Source of the DNA: Gnetum montanum
Lineage: Eukaryota > Streptophyta > Gnetopsida > Gnetales > Gnetaceae
Assembly (NCBI GenBank): GCA_015680685.1
Contig: MNCI01009245.1
Coordinates: 93,060-154,137 of the forward strand
Reading direction: 5' to 3'
Length of the DNA stretch: 61,078 nt
Shown here: in pieces, positions 1 through 12,215 of the stretch
Position numbering within the stretch: position 1 is the first letter of the stretch
How the letters are laid out: each line of letters begins with the position of its first letter
The notes under the pieces: generated by a model
What the model saw: only the letters and a program-made list of their open reading frames with translations
Database searches by the model: none
Told to the model about the DNA's origin: nothing
Translations under genes and position numbers: made by a program

Positions 1-107
1 GGAGTGCCGCCTCTTATTTATAGATATGGCAGCGGGACGCGATATCGCGTACGCGATATCGCAGGAGAAGATGCGATATCGCGGCACATGCAAGTCGCAT
101 CTCATCA
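1..107 (-). repeat. Partial family-1 LTR, antisense
   Basis: Read on the minus strand this starts TGATGAG at 107 and runs off the left edge of the window. It has the same layout as the LTRs of solo LTR C and elements A and B: terminus, then GATATCGCG-type palindromes, then a TATAAATAAGAGG box (minus, about 23 to 11). The element or solo LTR it belongs to lies outside the window, so no TSD can be tested. Confidence 0.85.
39..62. repeat. Perfect 24-bp palindrome in LTR U3
   Basis: The half-site GCGATATCGCGT is followed directly by its exact reverse complement. The same perfect palindrome recurs at 24963-24986 in solo LTR C, and decayed forms lie in the LTRs of A and B. It sits just upstream of the LTR TATA box, so it may be a promoter element; that role is inferred. 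Confidence 0.85.
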
Positions 108-704
108 ACTATCATCCATTTTCTTCACTAACATGTAGGATATAGAGCCAAAGATGAAGATTCTACCAAATAGAAGAGGAGCCATAGTCAAGCCCATGTA
201 ATCTTTTGAATTATCCAAGTCATATAGATTTAATTATTGATTTATTACCTTCTCTTACAGTTAGAGCCATTTTAGGAGATATCTTCCATGTGATAGTTTT
301 GGATCTTCAACATTACTTTTCATGTAGATGAATTTATTACAAGGCTTATTTTTCTATTTTGGATTTGTAAGGTTAATGCACATTTTGATTCAAATGACAT
401 GTGTTTGTGAAAATGAATGTTTTATGAATATTTCTATAATTTGGGCTTAGATCTTTATTTTTATTTTTTCAATAATATTTCATTATGAATTTCCTTTCTT
501 TTTTTACCTACTATGAATTCTAGTAATTTTTTCCAAACTTTTTGGAATGATTTTCTAGGGATTCTAATTTATTTTAAACTTTTCAAACCCATTTCCTACT
601 CCTATGGCTTGCATTCTAAAGGATGAAATTTTAGTCATATCACTAGATCTTTAGATTCTTTCTCAATGTCATAAAGCTATTGCAAGTTTCTTCAAAACCT
701 ATCT
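108..704. other. AT-rich spacer, no gene seen
   Basis: Between an antisense LTR and element A. No open frame of useful length, no RNA gene and no repeat that I recognise. Confidence 0.6.
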
Positions 705-709
705 AGGGG

Positions 710-1779
710 TGATGAGACGTGATTCACATAAGCCATGATATCATGGCCGTTGTGATATTGTGTACACGATATCGCGGCCGTCACGATATCACATCATCCC
801 TTGCAATATCGCGTACACGATATCATGGTGCGCCATCATATCTATAAATAAGAGGTGGCTCTGCCTTGTTTTCCCATCTTGAGTTAGAAGTAGGGAAACT
901 TTGGAAGTTTGATCACTCCAGAGATAGAATATTTTCCATGTGCTTACAGTAGGAGTCCTAAAGTGAACAGATCTTTATTCGAGCAACATTGTACCTGAAC
1001 ACAAGTTATGTATGGCAATAAAGATGAACTTCCTAGATAAACCTTGCAGTGCAAGGAATAGGATTTTATTTATTGCTTTCTCTCTCACCCTTAAACTCTT
1101 AGAATGCGAAATGAGTACGACTTGATTATGAGCATCTAAGGATGTGTACGGATAGTCAAGGAATCAGTTGCTCATCACAACGCGGTATGAGTACGACTTG
1201 ATTATGAGCATCTAGTGTGACTACTTGGTAACCCAGTGGTGTATTCAGGATCTGCACTTGGTAATCCCAATGGTAGTCATTCACAAAGATGTGTACGGTT
1301 AGTAAAGGAATCGGCTGCTCATCGCACTTAGGCTAGATTAGATTCTCTCAACCCTTTCCTCCTAGTTAAGTGCCTCAGTATGACCACTTCGAGCACGTGT
1401 GTTACGCATGGTGATCCTAGCAACGATTAGCGTTTGGTAGCCGTGGTTGCATCGGTTCAGGGTGTGTACGGTAAGTGGGAACGGATGTTGATGCTAGGTA
1501 ATTTAGAATTAGTCATTAGTTAGAATTAGTAATTAGTTTCTCAACCCTTCACCTTGTTAGCATAGGAGACATAAAACATAAAAAGATATAAAAATCATAT
1601 ACCTCGGACTTACTTAACCATACACCATCACAACTACAAGTAATTCTAGGAAGACAATGAATGATTAACCCCAAGTGTTCCATGGGGCGTGTAGGCACTT
1701 AGTCTACAGAGTTTGACCGGATCGCACGTGCTATGCTAGTTTTGTATGGTTGAGTGTAGGGGTACCTTACCACTCATCA
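710..1779 (+). repeat. 5' LTR of element A
   Basis: Starts TGATGAG and ends ACTCATCA, forming an inverted terminal repeat. U3 (about 735-840) contains several decayed GATATC/GTACAC palindromes, then a TATA box. The downstream part shares long blocks with the LTRs of B and C, for example the 'gagtacgacttgattatgagca' type block and the closing GGGGTACC segment. Confidence 0.92.
841..855 (+). promoter_or_regulatory. LTR TATA box, element A
   Basis: TCTATAAATAAGAGG lies directly downstream of the palindromic U3. The same string occurs at the same relative place in LTRs B (both copies) and C, and in the antisense LTR at the left edge. That conservation across diverged copies supports a core promoter role. 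Confidence 0.75.
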
Positions 1780-1780
1780 T

Positions 1781-1797
1781 TAGTGCTGTTGTCGGGG
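1781..1797 (+). promoter_or_regulatory. Primer binding site, tRNA-Asp type
   Basis: TAGTGCTGTTGTCGGGG starts two bases after the 5' LTR. It matches the complement of the plant tRNA-Asp 3' end (TGGCGCCGTTGCCGGGG) at 13 of 17 positions. All four mismatches are C-to-T or G-to-A transitions, consistent with cytosine deamination after insertion. The same tRNA type is known for Athila elements. Confidence 0.8.
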
Positions 1798-1920
1798 ACT
1801 AAGTGTTTGTGCACTGAATAGAACATAAAGGATATCACTCACATCGTTGGGAGCCTAAATGAACCTTCGAGTTAATCAAGATAAAAAATTATATAACAGT
1901 GAAATAGCACACCGATAAAA

Positions 1921-4900
1921 ATGTCTTCTTCTAATAAGAGAAACTCACCACCTAGGGATGATACAAAGAATAGTCGACAGTCAAAAACACATAGCCGAAA
2001 TCAACCAAGTCTTAAACAATACAAGATAGTTTATACTCATCCTGATGAGTATATTCCAAACTTTACCTTTATCCTCCATCAAGACAAACAACTGCGATGG
2101 AGAGATTTCCAAGGTAACATCGTGTTACCCCTAGATCGATTAGTCTATAACATGCTTTTCCTTGCCTTGGCACAGATTGGCATGACAGAATTATATGCTA
2201 AATACGTTGCAAAAGATTTTGACTCAAGGGATTATTATCCCACAGAAGCATAATGTATGAGGGACTCAAGGCAGGAGAGCCAACATATACTGTTGAAGGG
2301 TAAGGAGGTCTCGTACATCCTAAGTGAAACTAGAGATGGTGAACCACTCACAATGGGTTCTCTATCAAGAGATGTTCCCCCTCCTAATGATGGTGAGGAG
2401 GCTGGGTATCAGAACCTATGCTCAACGATACATAACACTAGTTCTGACCCCTGTGAACACCAACTATTCACATAGGGAACAACAACTCATGATAAGGACA
2501 GGCACTTAGATCGTCACCACGATCGGGGCCGTAGTAGCTGAAGAGAAGGTAGGAAGCATTTCCATGGCAATGGTTCTCCTTCTTCTTCCCCTTCTTTACA
2601 TCACTCATCCTCTCCTTCCACATCTGGGCACAGCCATCATGAACACAATGGAGAGGATAAAGGTAGAAAAAATGAGAGACCTCAACGAGAAAGTCAAGAG
2701 AGAGGACAAGGGCAAGGACGTAGGGAAAGTAGGGAATGACGAAGACATCACAGGTTTCATGAAGGAGATGATCATGATGAGCCCCTACTTGCAACCCGAA
2801 GTATGCTTAATATAATGGAGGCAGTTAAGATTCCAACAAGGCATTTAGAGGATAGTCGGATCAAATGCTTAGACATGAACAACATCCCACACTTTGAGGG
2901 GGGATACAACGCTGATCCGCAGCATCATTTATAGGCATTCCACAATTCCTATGCCTTGTAGAATATATAAAATGAGTGGCAAAAACTTAAGTTATTCCCA
3001 AGGACACTCATGAAGGAAGCAGAGAGTTGGTACCGGTCCTTAGAATCGAAAACCATTAGGAGGTGGAGTACGATGCTAGAACTCTTAAACGATAAGTATC
3101 AAACATGCTCCCGAGTGTCTAATTTGCACAAGCAGATCCAAGGCTAGAAGCAAGGTACTCATGAACCCTTGGATGCTGCCATGGCCCACTACTACACATT
3201 GTTACATCATTGCCCAGGCCATGGATACGCATAGCGGGATCAACTTCGCCACATCGTGGATGGGCTAAGGCATGAAACTAAAAGAACCCTTGGGACTTAT
3301 GCCCAAGGGAGACACTCACAACTTAGATTCCATGAAGTACATCACTTGTTGGAGCAAGTAGCAAAAGAAGAAGGTGAGCTACGAAAAAGGGAAAGTACAG
3401 AAGAATACAACTATGATCCCTCTCTTCAAAAGAAGGGAGTGAAATTTTGCAATGAAGAGGATGAGTCACCAATCTAAGAGTTGGTGAACAGGAAAACCTT
3501 GCTGATTCAAAAGTTAACAATAGTGACTAAGGTAGATGACGTATGGAGTTCCTTAGACTCTAAAATTAAAACTGTCTTAAAAATTGTAGAAGATTCTAAG
3601 GTAGAACAAAGTAGTAACAAAGGTAAGACAAAGCAAAGATATTTAGGCCCTGCACATAACAAGGGTAAGGGGAAAATTACTATCCCTGATGAGGTTGTGG
3701 ATTCAGAAACAGACGATGATAGTGGATGTGAGATTTGCCACTATGACCATCCTAAGGGATGTTTCCCAATCATCTTACATCTACAAGAGTTTGGGGTGTA
3801 TGCACTTAATCCAAGAATTAATCAACAACAAACACCCCGTAGGTTACCTTATCCCCAAGGTAACCCAAGATAGTTCCACCAACCATTAACGTATTATCCA
3901 AGTGGAACTCCACCACAACCCATCGGACAGCATCAACAGTGGCAATGTCCACAGTCATGGGGGATGCCATTGCCAAAACATCAGTATCCTTACCAGTAGC
4001 CTGACCCTTATGGATATTATGTGCAGCAGTCGATTTCTCCAAGTGACTCTATGAGTCACACAACTCCCCACTATCACTATCAAGTTCAGGAGTACTTCAT
4101 AAGAACTCCTTCTCCTTCAGGAGACACTCCATACCCACACCATCCTCCAAATCCATCCACACCTCTTCCACAAGTAGTTCCCATAACACCTCCTGTTCCA
4201 ACAATGCGAGGGGAACTTCCTACTCAACCGCAGCAACGTCATGCTGCGAGAGATGTAAATATTCAACCTACTGTTGGTTCTGATAACTGTAAAAAGAGAA
4301 GATCCTTCTTCAGAACCAAAAGCCTAGACAAACTCTCGCAATAACAAGTGGTTGAGCCCATGTACACTCCTCCGTCATCTAACACTTCGGAGTACCCTTC
4401 AGTCCAATAGAGCTTAACACATACGATTATATTTACGAATATCGTAACTGACTGGATCAAGGTAGGCCACCTTCCCAAGAAACTAACTGATCCTGGAAGT
4501 CCCTTAATCTACCTTCAAGTTGTCGAAAATGAACCACATAGGGCTCTTCTTAACTCAAGTTCCGGAGTCAACTTAATTTCACAAGAGATGTAACACACCT
4601 AGAACCTACCCCAACTTAAGAAGAGAAACATTCAACTAGAGCTGGCAAACTAATCCATCACCATTCCCTTGGGATTGGTGGAGGACATCATTACCACTAT
4701 GTGTGGTTGGTCTTACCCAGCTGATTTCTTGGTGATTGAGGTCAACAACAACGAAGGGGACTTCCCAATTATAATGGGAAGGACATGGCTAAGTACAGTA
4801 GACGCATGCCTTAGGATCCATGATCTTTCCTTGTAAATCTCTAAGATAAATATTTATGGAAAGATCAAGAAGAGGAAAGTTCCATGCATCACATACAGTG

Positions 4901-5175
4901 ATTCATCGGGTGATGACATGGAGGAAATGCCTCCATGTAACAGGTGTGCCCTTGAAAATTTGAAACGAAGATGCCTATATGTAGCAACCACACAATAAGT
5001 AGTAGACACCCCATGGTTGACAACTACTAGAAGGAGTAACCAAATATGCATGGAACAAACTGAGGAGACAAACCATGCCAATAATGAAGGCATAGACACG
5101 TTGGAATATGAACGTTGCCAACTCCCACCCCTCAACCTAAGATCATCAACTAGGAGGAGTTGGACACTTCTATGA
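1921..5175 (+). pseudogene. gag-protease polyprotein relic of element A
   Basis: One reading frame runs from the ATG at 1921 to about 5175 without a net frameshift, interrupted only by nonsense codons (mostly TAG and TAA where Gln is likely). Segments in order: a basic N-terminus; a charged Ser/His/Arg-rich linker (about 2480-2800); a retrotransposon gag domain (about 2820-3400, with a WYRSL motif and a run 'WSTMLELLNDKYQ'); a zinc-knuckle-like CEICHYDHPKGC near 3730; a Pro/Gln-rich tail; then a retropepsin-like domain (about 4500-4840). In the protease the active-site triad reads N-S-S with 'GVNLIS' following, so Asp is replaced by Asn; the 'PIIMGRTWL' flap/strand region is preserved. Homologous to gag of B and to the antisense protease of D (near 44930-45240). 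A tail after 4860 is shared with D. No enzyme should be made from it now. Confidence 0.85.
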
Positions 5176-7214
5176 AATTTAAATAGATGTTCATTATTTT
5201 AGATCTCCCCCTTTCAATTTAGTCATGGGGGAGATGGCCACCTATGCTAATCATATGGGGCCCTCGGTTCTTTTTACGTTTTTGTTTTACACATTTTTGT
5301 TTTACACATTTTTGTCTTACACATTTTTGTTTTACAAATTTCTACTTTTCCATTTTGTTTTTTTTTTTAAACTTTCTTTAACTTTTCTTGTTTTTTATTT
5401 TACAACATCGTTATACTTTTCCATTTTGTGTGTGTATGTGTGTGATCCACCTTGTAATTTTGTCACCCAACAATGTTCGGAATGATGGTATGAACTATTT
5501 TCATGTTGATTGCTAATGTTTGTTTTTTACCTTTAAGTCACAATGTTGATACTAAGATATGTTTCTTTTGATATGGCAGGCAATGAGACCACTTCATCCA
5601 TCCATCCACTAGTTTCCATGGTCTCTCTCAGCTTGGAAATGTACAGTCCCCTTCTAATAAGAACTTAAATGAATTGGTGGCTGGGCATTTTTCAAACTAA
5701 GGAAAGACTCAAGGATTGAAAAGGGTGTGACTTCAAGGGAACTTGATGCTTTTGTGTTGGTCATTCTCTTGGGTGCTTAGATGTTTTCTTTTTGAGTTTT
5801 CTTGCCATTTTGATGTTACCCCAGCTATCGGAAGCTGAGACAATAAAAATAAAAAGTCTTTGCGTGGTGTGGTTCTCACGCATAAAAACACAAAACATAA
5901 AAAGAAAAAAAAACTAAGTGAGAATTCAAAGCACACCCCTTAGATGAAATAAACTTGGGCTACAAGCACTGGTTATGGAACCAAAAGTGTTCCCTCTAAC
6001 TAAGGCCCTTCTCGCTTCCCATTCTCTCCTTTGTTTCATCGAAATGGTGGTGACTCTTGGGGAAGGCATCCTTGTTATCCAAGTGGATGGTTTAGTCGAA
6101 TGCATTGATGCGAAGTCACTAGATGTGGTTGGTTTGAAGCTAGACTTGGAATGGGATTTGCTAAGTCACATTAATCATGAAACACACAAGGGGCTGTACA
6201 CCACCTTGTTCTTGGGATTTCATTCCATCCTCTTCTCTTCACCCTTCTCTTCATTGTTCACCTCATTACCGGTTGTATCATTAGTATATATATTTTGGTT
6301 GATGCATTATTTTATTTTTGGTAAATTCTTGCGGTTAAGACTTTAACTCTTATTCCAAATGACATTCCCAGAGCCTACGGACTCTTTGAATTTGGGTTTG
6401 TCAAGGCATTAAAGGGCATGAGCCTACTTTGGGGAGGACCCACTGACATTCCTATTTGGAGCATTAGTTAAATTCTTTCCCTTAACATTTTGCAATTAAT
6501 TTTATTTTTTTCATTTCCATCTTGACATCCATTTCATCGATGCCATAGTTGTCCTTTTTTATGTATCTTTCTTACTCCTTTTCTTTCTCCATTCTAACAC
6601 TACCGGAGGTTTGCGATTAGTCATGGGGGTATGGGAACAGGGCCCGATTTTTTTTATTTTCTCTTAACCCTAAATTTTTTCAATTCTTTCCTAACCCCTA
6701 CACCTTCGGTAGTCATCATTGATATATCTCCAGACCCGTAATCAGCCATACCACAACCCAGCCAATGGACTTATACCCAAGAAAGGTATTACCCACATTG
6801 AAATTCATCTACCCTTGCTAATACAAGACTGTGTTGTGTGTGCAAATGGTAATCATGCAACAATGGACTGGATCTGGAAGGAATGCTTGGAATGGAGTAG
6901 TGCTAAAAGCAACTATGCAAGGAGCAAGATCGATGATGCACTTATGGATGGACAATAAAAGAAGCAATCATGGCGTTGGTAGCAGCAAGAATTCTTCTCT
7001 CTTCTTCTCTCCTCTTCTCTCTTCTCTTTTCTCTCAGCTGCCAAATGAGGCCTGATGTCAATGTAATAAGGTGTTCACCCTTGTTTTCATGAACACCAGT
7101 TGTTGAGTCTTGTAATGATGATCCATTCACATGTCATCCCATTAGTTCCATTCACCTCAATAATCCCATACCTTCCCAATATTTTGTAAGGAACTCGAGG
7201 ACAAGTTTCCATTC
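5176..7214 (+). other. Non-coding spacer of element A
   Basis: Begins at an AGTCATGGGGG motif (5221) followed by a T-rich tract, as in B (near 14172) and D (antisense near 38550). It contains a second AGTCATGGGGG at 6619 and a block CCTACTTTGGGGAGGACC at 6423 that is identical in B at 15010. Small frames here, such as 5975-6346, have no recognisable motif. In B and D the equivalent stretch holds a long coiled-coil ORF, which is absent here and probably deleted. Confidence 0.7.
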
Positions 7215-7225
7215 AGTCATGGGGG
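7215..7225 (+). promoter_or_regulatory. Polypurine tract motif of element A
   Basis: AGTCATGGGGG plus TA lies immediately before the 3' LTR start. The same string precedes the 3' LTR of B. This is the expected position of the plus-strand primer, although the tract is short and contains pyrimidines, so the exact primer is inferred. Confidence 0.7.
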
Positions 7226-7227
7226 TA

Positions 7228-7661
7228 TGATGAGACGCGACTCACATAAGTTTCCATTCAGTACGACCACTTCAAGCACGTGTGTTACGCATGGTGATCC
7301 TAGCAACGATTAGCATTTGGTAGCCACGGTTGCATCGGTTCAAGGTATGTACGGTAAGTGGGAACAGATGCTGACGCTAGGTAATTTAGAATTAGTTATT
7401 AGTTAGAATTAGTAATTAGTTTCTCAACCCTTCACCTTGTTAGCATAGGAGACATAAAACATAAAAAGATATAAAAATCATATACCTCGGACTTACTTAA
7501 CCATACATCATGACAACTACAAGTAAGTCTGGGAAGAGAACGAATGATTAACCCCAAGTGTTCCATGGGGCGTGTAGGCACTTAGTTTGTAGAGTTTGAT
7601 CAGATCACACATGCTACGCTCGTTTAGTATGGTTAGTGTAGGGGTACCTCGCCACTCATCA
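7228..7661 (+). repeat. 3' LTR of element A, internally deleted
   Basis: Keeps the first 23 bp of the LTR and then jumps to the sequence equivalent to about 1378 in the 5' LTR, losing roughly 645 bp including the palindromes and TATA box. The junction contains TTTCCATTCAGT copied from just upstream of the LTR (7204-7218). The end CTCATCA and the flanking AGGGG duplication are intact. Confidence 0.9.
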
Positions 7662-7666
7662 AGGGG

Positions 7667-9320
7667 TCATGATGGAATTCATGATGTTTTGTATGCACAC
7701 ATGTTGAAATTCCACTAGCATGAATGAATGAAAAAAAGCATTGTTTCAATTGTTAGGATCCTAGATGCAAATTTTTGACATCAAAAGCATAGTTATGACA
7801 TGAAGAATAAAAGAGAGAAGGAGATAAATCCTCAACTAAAATTCATGAGGATATTTGAAAATGACATATGAGAATTATTAATAATTATTCATTTCAATTT
7901 GGTAAACCTTATGCATAGCATCATCATGGTAAGCATCTTTAGTTTGGGTATGTTTCTCCATCAATCTAGGTTCAATTATTTGATTCTATCTACTTAATAA
8001 TATTTCTTTTTTACTAGTCCTTATGTGTGACATCATCATCGTATGTATATCTTAGTCTTTAGTCTTTATTCATGGCTTCACTATAGTAAGCATTTTTACT
8101 TTGATAGAGCTAGCACAAAGAGATTAGTTGATTAGTTTTAAAAGAACTCTAAGACATTTTGAAATCCTTGTCTATATGAATTAGTAAAGTCATTATGCCC
8201 TAGCCTTTAATCACACTCTAAAGAGAAGACATGTATGATTTTTGATAATTCAATTAACATTAGTACCAAAATTAGAAAACAACAAATAAGTTCTACAAAC
8301 ACATTTTCTTTGGTTTAAGCTTCATAATACTTTTGTGTGATGTCACCATGATAAGCATTTTTGTTTTAGAAAATCTTATTATGCACAATGAGTAAACATT
8401 CCAACTTTATATTTTTAAAGCTAAGAGTTGATGCTAGCTTCCACAAAGCTTATTGTCGGTTGGTGATGGAATTTTATTTTGGTTATTTGTCCTTAAAAGA
8501 TTATTTATTTGATAATTTATTGATTTCATGTTATTTTAGTATTAACCTTTTGGATGCAACAACCACTATGCATAGTTTTCTTACTATCTAATATTTTGTT
8601 TCAAAAACCTTAAGGGAGTATTTGTTATTCATTTTCCTTACTCAATCCCATGGATTGACTTTCCCCTTTATTTTTAACTCTTAAGTGAAACATGTATCAA
8701 TGGAGATGGGAAAGCTGAGGCTTAGAATAGAGTTAATGAATTTTTAGTATTTTGTATAAGATTGGGATTTATGTAATCTCTTCTAAGATATAATGTTTAG
8801 CTATTATTATTATATATTATGACCTTTGGTGGGTACATGTGGACTATATACTTTCTTATCTTAGGGTGTAAGCTGATTTTACTTTTACTATTTATTTATG
8901 TTATGAGATTTGAACATTGAACTAGTATTTTTGATGCAGATATCATTTTAATTAGTAGATGTCAAGTGCCTTTTTATGCTAATATTTTATATGTATGTAT
9001 GTATGAATGTATGTATATTTATTCTATTATTACCTTACTATTTTGGATATTGGATGTTTTTTGTATAGCCATTATGATTACATAAACTACTATTAGTGAA
9101 TAAAGTAGGTTTGTGTATGCAAGAGAACTATGGGCATGGAATACTATATTCAAATTTATATTAAATTATTTATTTTTATTTTTCCTTTAGCACCTATATA
9201 ATAAATGTCTACTATTTTTCCCAACATTTTATTTGAGATATTTTTTTTATTTTAATACATTGCAATTTAATTTTTTTCGTTTTTAGTCTAAGCATAGGTT
9301 AGGGGGTGTCACATTTTTCA
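7667..9320. other. AT-rich spacer, no gene recognised
   Basis: No convincing coding sequence; the frame at 8388-8591 has no motif. Near 9300 the string 'ggttagggggtgtcaca' looks like a purine tract followed by TGTCACA, a common start of Ty3-type LTRs, but no LTR follows, so I do not call one. Confidence 0.5.
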
Positions 9321-9329
9321 ACTATCCAA

Positions 9330-10730
9330 AAAACTTAGCCGTAAGCATATGAAATGGACTAAATTTCAAAACATTCACTTTTTTTAAAAAAATATGAGTG
9401 GTAAATCAAATTTGGTGACTACTTCTTTATCTAGGATTTATCATGTAATTCATGCTTGTGTGAAAGTATACCATTTTGATTCCTTTGCTACCATATATCT
9501 TAATGATAATTATTTTTATGAAATATGGCAAGATTTGTAATCACTTATTCTTGGAAAGGATGATAGGTAAAAATAGTATCACATCCAATAGGGGAATTTA
9601 TTTTAAAATGGAAAAGTTTATACATCAAAATGTAAATTTAAAGAAAGGATATTGGAAAAAACAGGATAATAGTGATAAGGCTAAACATAGGAGAAAGACC
9701 AAGACTCTTAAATTTATGAGAGAAAATTATTTTTGGTTGTGTATGTATGGAAATGTACTTAAATTTGTGAAGGAATTTTCAATTTGTAAAAAATTTAAAG
9801 ATAGGAAACATATGGATGATATTTATATGCCTTTACCTATTTAAATGCTCTAAGGAAAAATATTTCTTTTAACTTTGTTTATGATATTCTAAGAAAAAAA
9901 TCTAAACATGATTCTATTTTGGTAGTTATTAATAGATTTACTATAATGAATCATTTTATTCATTGTAAAAGAAGTAGTCATGCAACTTATGTTTCATATT
10001 TATTCTTTCATCATATTGTTAAATTGCATGGAATTCCATTAAATATTGTGAGCGATAGTGATGTGAAATTTACAAGCAATTTTTAGATATTATTGTGAAA
10101 ATTATAAGGTACTAAATTATATTTTTCTACTACTTATCATCCATACATCAATTAGGTAAACAAAGGTTATGAATAAATATTTGTTCAAGATTCTTAGACG
10201 TTTGTATGAAAAATAGTCTCAAATATGAAAAATTCGTGAGTAGATGTATAGTTTTTTTACAAGAATATATTTTACAATAGATATTATAAGAGCTTTCTTA
10301 TTGCTAACTATGGTATTTTTCGTATGATGGTTAATGAGTTAAGAAAATTTCATAATTAAATATATCTTAGTATTCAATTTATTAAACATATAAAGGAATT
10401 TTATTAGCAAGTAAAGGTCAAGTTGGAAAGTAAAGTCTAGGAAGTAACTTTTATGAAGAATAAAGAAAGAAAAAAATTTGAATTTAATGCTAGTGTTTAT
10501 GTTTAGGTATATCCGACTAAGGAGATATAGAGAAATGTAAACTTCTTCAAGCTTAAATCAAGGAAAATTCATCCATTCAAGATTAAGATCAATGATAATG
10601 CCTATAAGATTAATTTTCCTAATCATTTTCTAAATTATTATATTTTTAATGTTTCAAATTCAACTCCATTCCATGGCAAAGTTTTGGCATCAAATTTGGG
10701 AAATGGTTTGAAAATTCTCAAAGATGATAT
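9330..10730 (+). pseudogene. Relic Ty3/gypsy RNase H end and integrase
   Basis: Translated pieces in several frames match the end of RNase H and the integrase of a Ty3/gypsy element distinct from family 1. A 'HMKWTKFQNIHFFLKKY' stretch (about 9345) resembles the segment just before the ADALSR motif. The 122-codon frame at 9476-9844 includes a finger remnant 'FSICKKFKD' and PLPI. Then come the core motifs 'DSILVVINRF', 'KLHGIPLNIVSDSDVKF' and 'FSTTYHP', followed by a GPY/F-like module 'INDNAYKINFPNHF' near 10590-10640. Many stops and frame changes. No LTR could be assigned to it. Confidence 0.75.
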
Positions 10731-11282
10731 TGTAGAGCCAAATCCATGTAGATTGATAAAGTCAAAATTTTTTTTAGAAGAAAGGGAGGCTACAAGCACA
10801 AGATACAAGAAGAAACATAAATAGTTGATGTATTGGAGCGATGAAGGACCTAATAATGCCATCTAGGCATATGACTTTGATTTAGATTTATGGTGGTTTA
10901 ATGTTATTCCAAGTGTAATAACTAAAATATTATAATTCATTTCTTTTTAATGTGAGGTAGATGATGAGGAAATCACCTCATTTTTATGCATTTTATATTT
11001 AATTGTGTATCTTTTAATAGTGATGTGATTTGAAGCTTGTTGTGTCCTTAATTTGATTTTTTTTCATGTGTTAAAAGATCTATTAACAAAAGATGTGGAT
11101 AGGGTAAGAGTCATGGTTGGATTGCAATTGACAATCTTTATAATTTAAGGGTTTCTAGCTTTTTATCTTTATAAATTTCTCACTTGAGTATCTTTAGTAT
11201 TAAAGGAATTGTATTTGTCCCTCTCTTATGAGGTTTTTTTTTGGATACTAATAATTGTTGAGACAAGTTACTCATCATGATC
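10731..11282. other. Spacer left of element B, nothing recognised
   Basis: AT-rich sequence with no supported gene. It may be the decayed 3' end of the Ty3 relic to its left. Confidence 0.45.
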
Positions 11283-11287
11283 TTCAT

Positions 11288-12073
11288 TGATGAGTCATCA
11301 TTTGGGCGACTGTGATATCACAGCCTATCTCCTCATCTATAAATAAGAGGTAGATAGATCAGTTATTATCATTAGGAAATTAGGAAGTTAGTTCTTAGTT
11401 TAAGTGTTTTCACTTCTCTCTCTCAACCCTTTTCCTCTCCGTGTATGCCTACAGTGTGGTGAATATAATTGTACGACATCCTTTATTCAAGTGTGACATA
11501 CTTGGGCACACACATGATCGACAATAAAGATCAAGATTACTTCATCATTACAGCATTCACTTAGTTTAATCATTTAATTAATTGTTATTTACTACTTTCC
11601 TAGTTAGTCTCTCTCACCCTTAAACTCATGTTAAAATGCGAAATGAGTACAACTTGATTATGAGCACTTAAGTGTGACTACTTGGTAACCCAGTAGCGTA
11701 CCTAGGATCTGCACTTGGTAATCCCAGTGGTAGTCATGCACAAAGTCTAAGGTGTGTACAGATAATCAAGGAATGAATGCTCATCGCACTTAGGCTAGTT
11801 TAGATTCTCTCACCCTCTCTCTCCTAGATTAGTGAATATTACTTTCCATTGCCTTCAGGAGTAGCATTAGATTAGAAACCACATCATACACCTCACTCTG
11901 GACTAAACCATATGTGACAAAGCTAATACTAGTCCAGGTGGAAAGACAACGAACTGCGACCTAAGGCTAACTTTCTAGATGTCACAACTAGTCCATCTGC
12001 AGAGTTCGACCGGATCACACATGTAACGCTTGTATTCATATGGTTGACTATAGGGGTACCTCACCACTCATCA
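11288..12073 (+). repeat. 5' LTR of element B
   Basis: TGATGAG...ACTCATCA. The U3 palindrome block is shorter than in the 3' LTR by 14 bp, the distance between two GATATC repeats, which accounts for the whole length difference. TATA box CTATAAATAAGAGG lies near 11338. Confidence 0.93.
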
Positions 12074-12074
12074 T

Positions 12075-12091
12075 TGGTGTCATTGCTGGGG
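12075..12091 (+). promoter_or_regulatory. Primer binding site of element B, tRNA-Asp type
   Basis: TGGTGTCATTGCTGGGG, one base after the LTR. It matches 13 of 17 positions of the tRNA-Asp 3'-end complement, and the four mismatches are all transitions, at a different set of positions from those in element A. Confidence 0.82.
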
Positions 12092-12215
12092 ATGGTGCTT
12101 GTTATCTAGATTAGTTATATCATACAAGGTCACTGTATAGGAATTAATGATATATCTTTTAGAAAAAAAATGATTATAAATAGTCACACATAATTTCACA
12201 CACAACTCCACAACC

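Larger units (their letters stand above)
710..7661 (+). mobile_element. Element A: family-1 Ty3/gypsy retrotransposon lacking pol
   Basis: A complete insertion bounded by LTRs that begin TGATGAG and end CTCATCA, with identical 5-bp target duplications AGGGG at 705-709 and 7662-7666. In order it holds a 1070-bp 5' LTR, a tRNA-Asp-type primer site, a single-frame gag-protease, about 2 kb of non-coding spacer, a purine tract and a 434-bp 3' LTR with an internal deletion. No RT, RNase H or integrase is present, so it is a non-autonomous derivative that would have needed enzymes from a relative such as element D. Protease and spacer style match the Athila/Tat group. The frame now carries many nonsense codons and the protease active-site Asp is lost, so the copy is dead. 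Confidence 0.93.

Noticed and set aside
5225-5485. Open frame encoding a Phe/Leu/Tyr-rich hydrophobic peptide
   Set aside because: It is the T-rich TTTTACACATTTTTG repeat of the element A spacer read in frame, with no start context and no homolog in the matching T-rich tracts of B and D.
9290-9330. Start of an LTR at 'gggggtgtcaca'
   Set aside because: No second copy, no matching end and no target duplication found; RNase H-like coding begins within about 30 bp, so an LTR does not fit.
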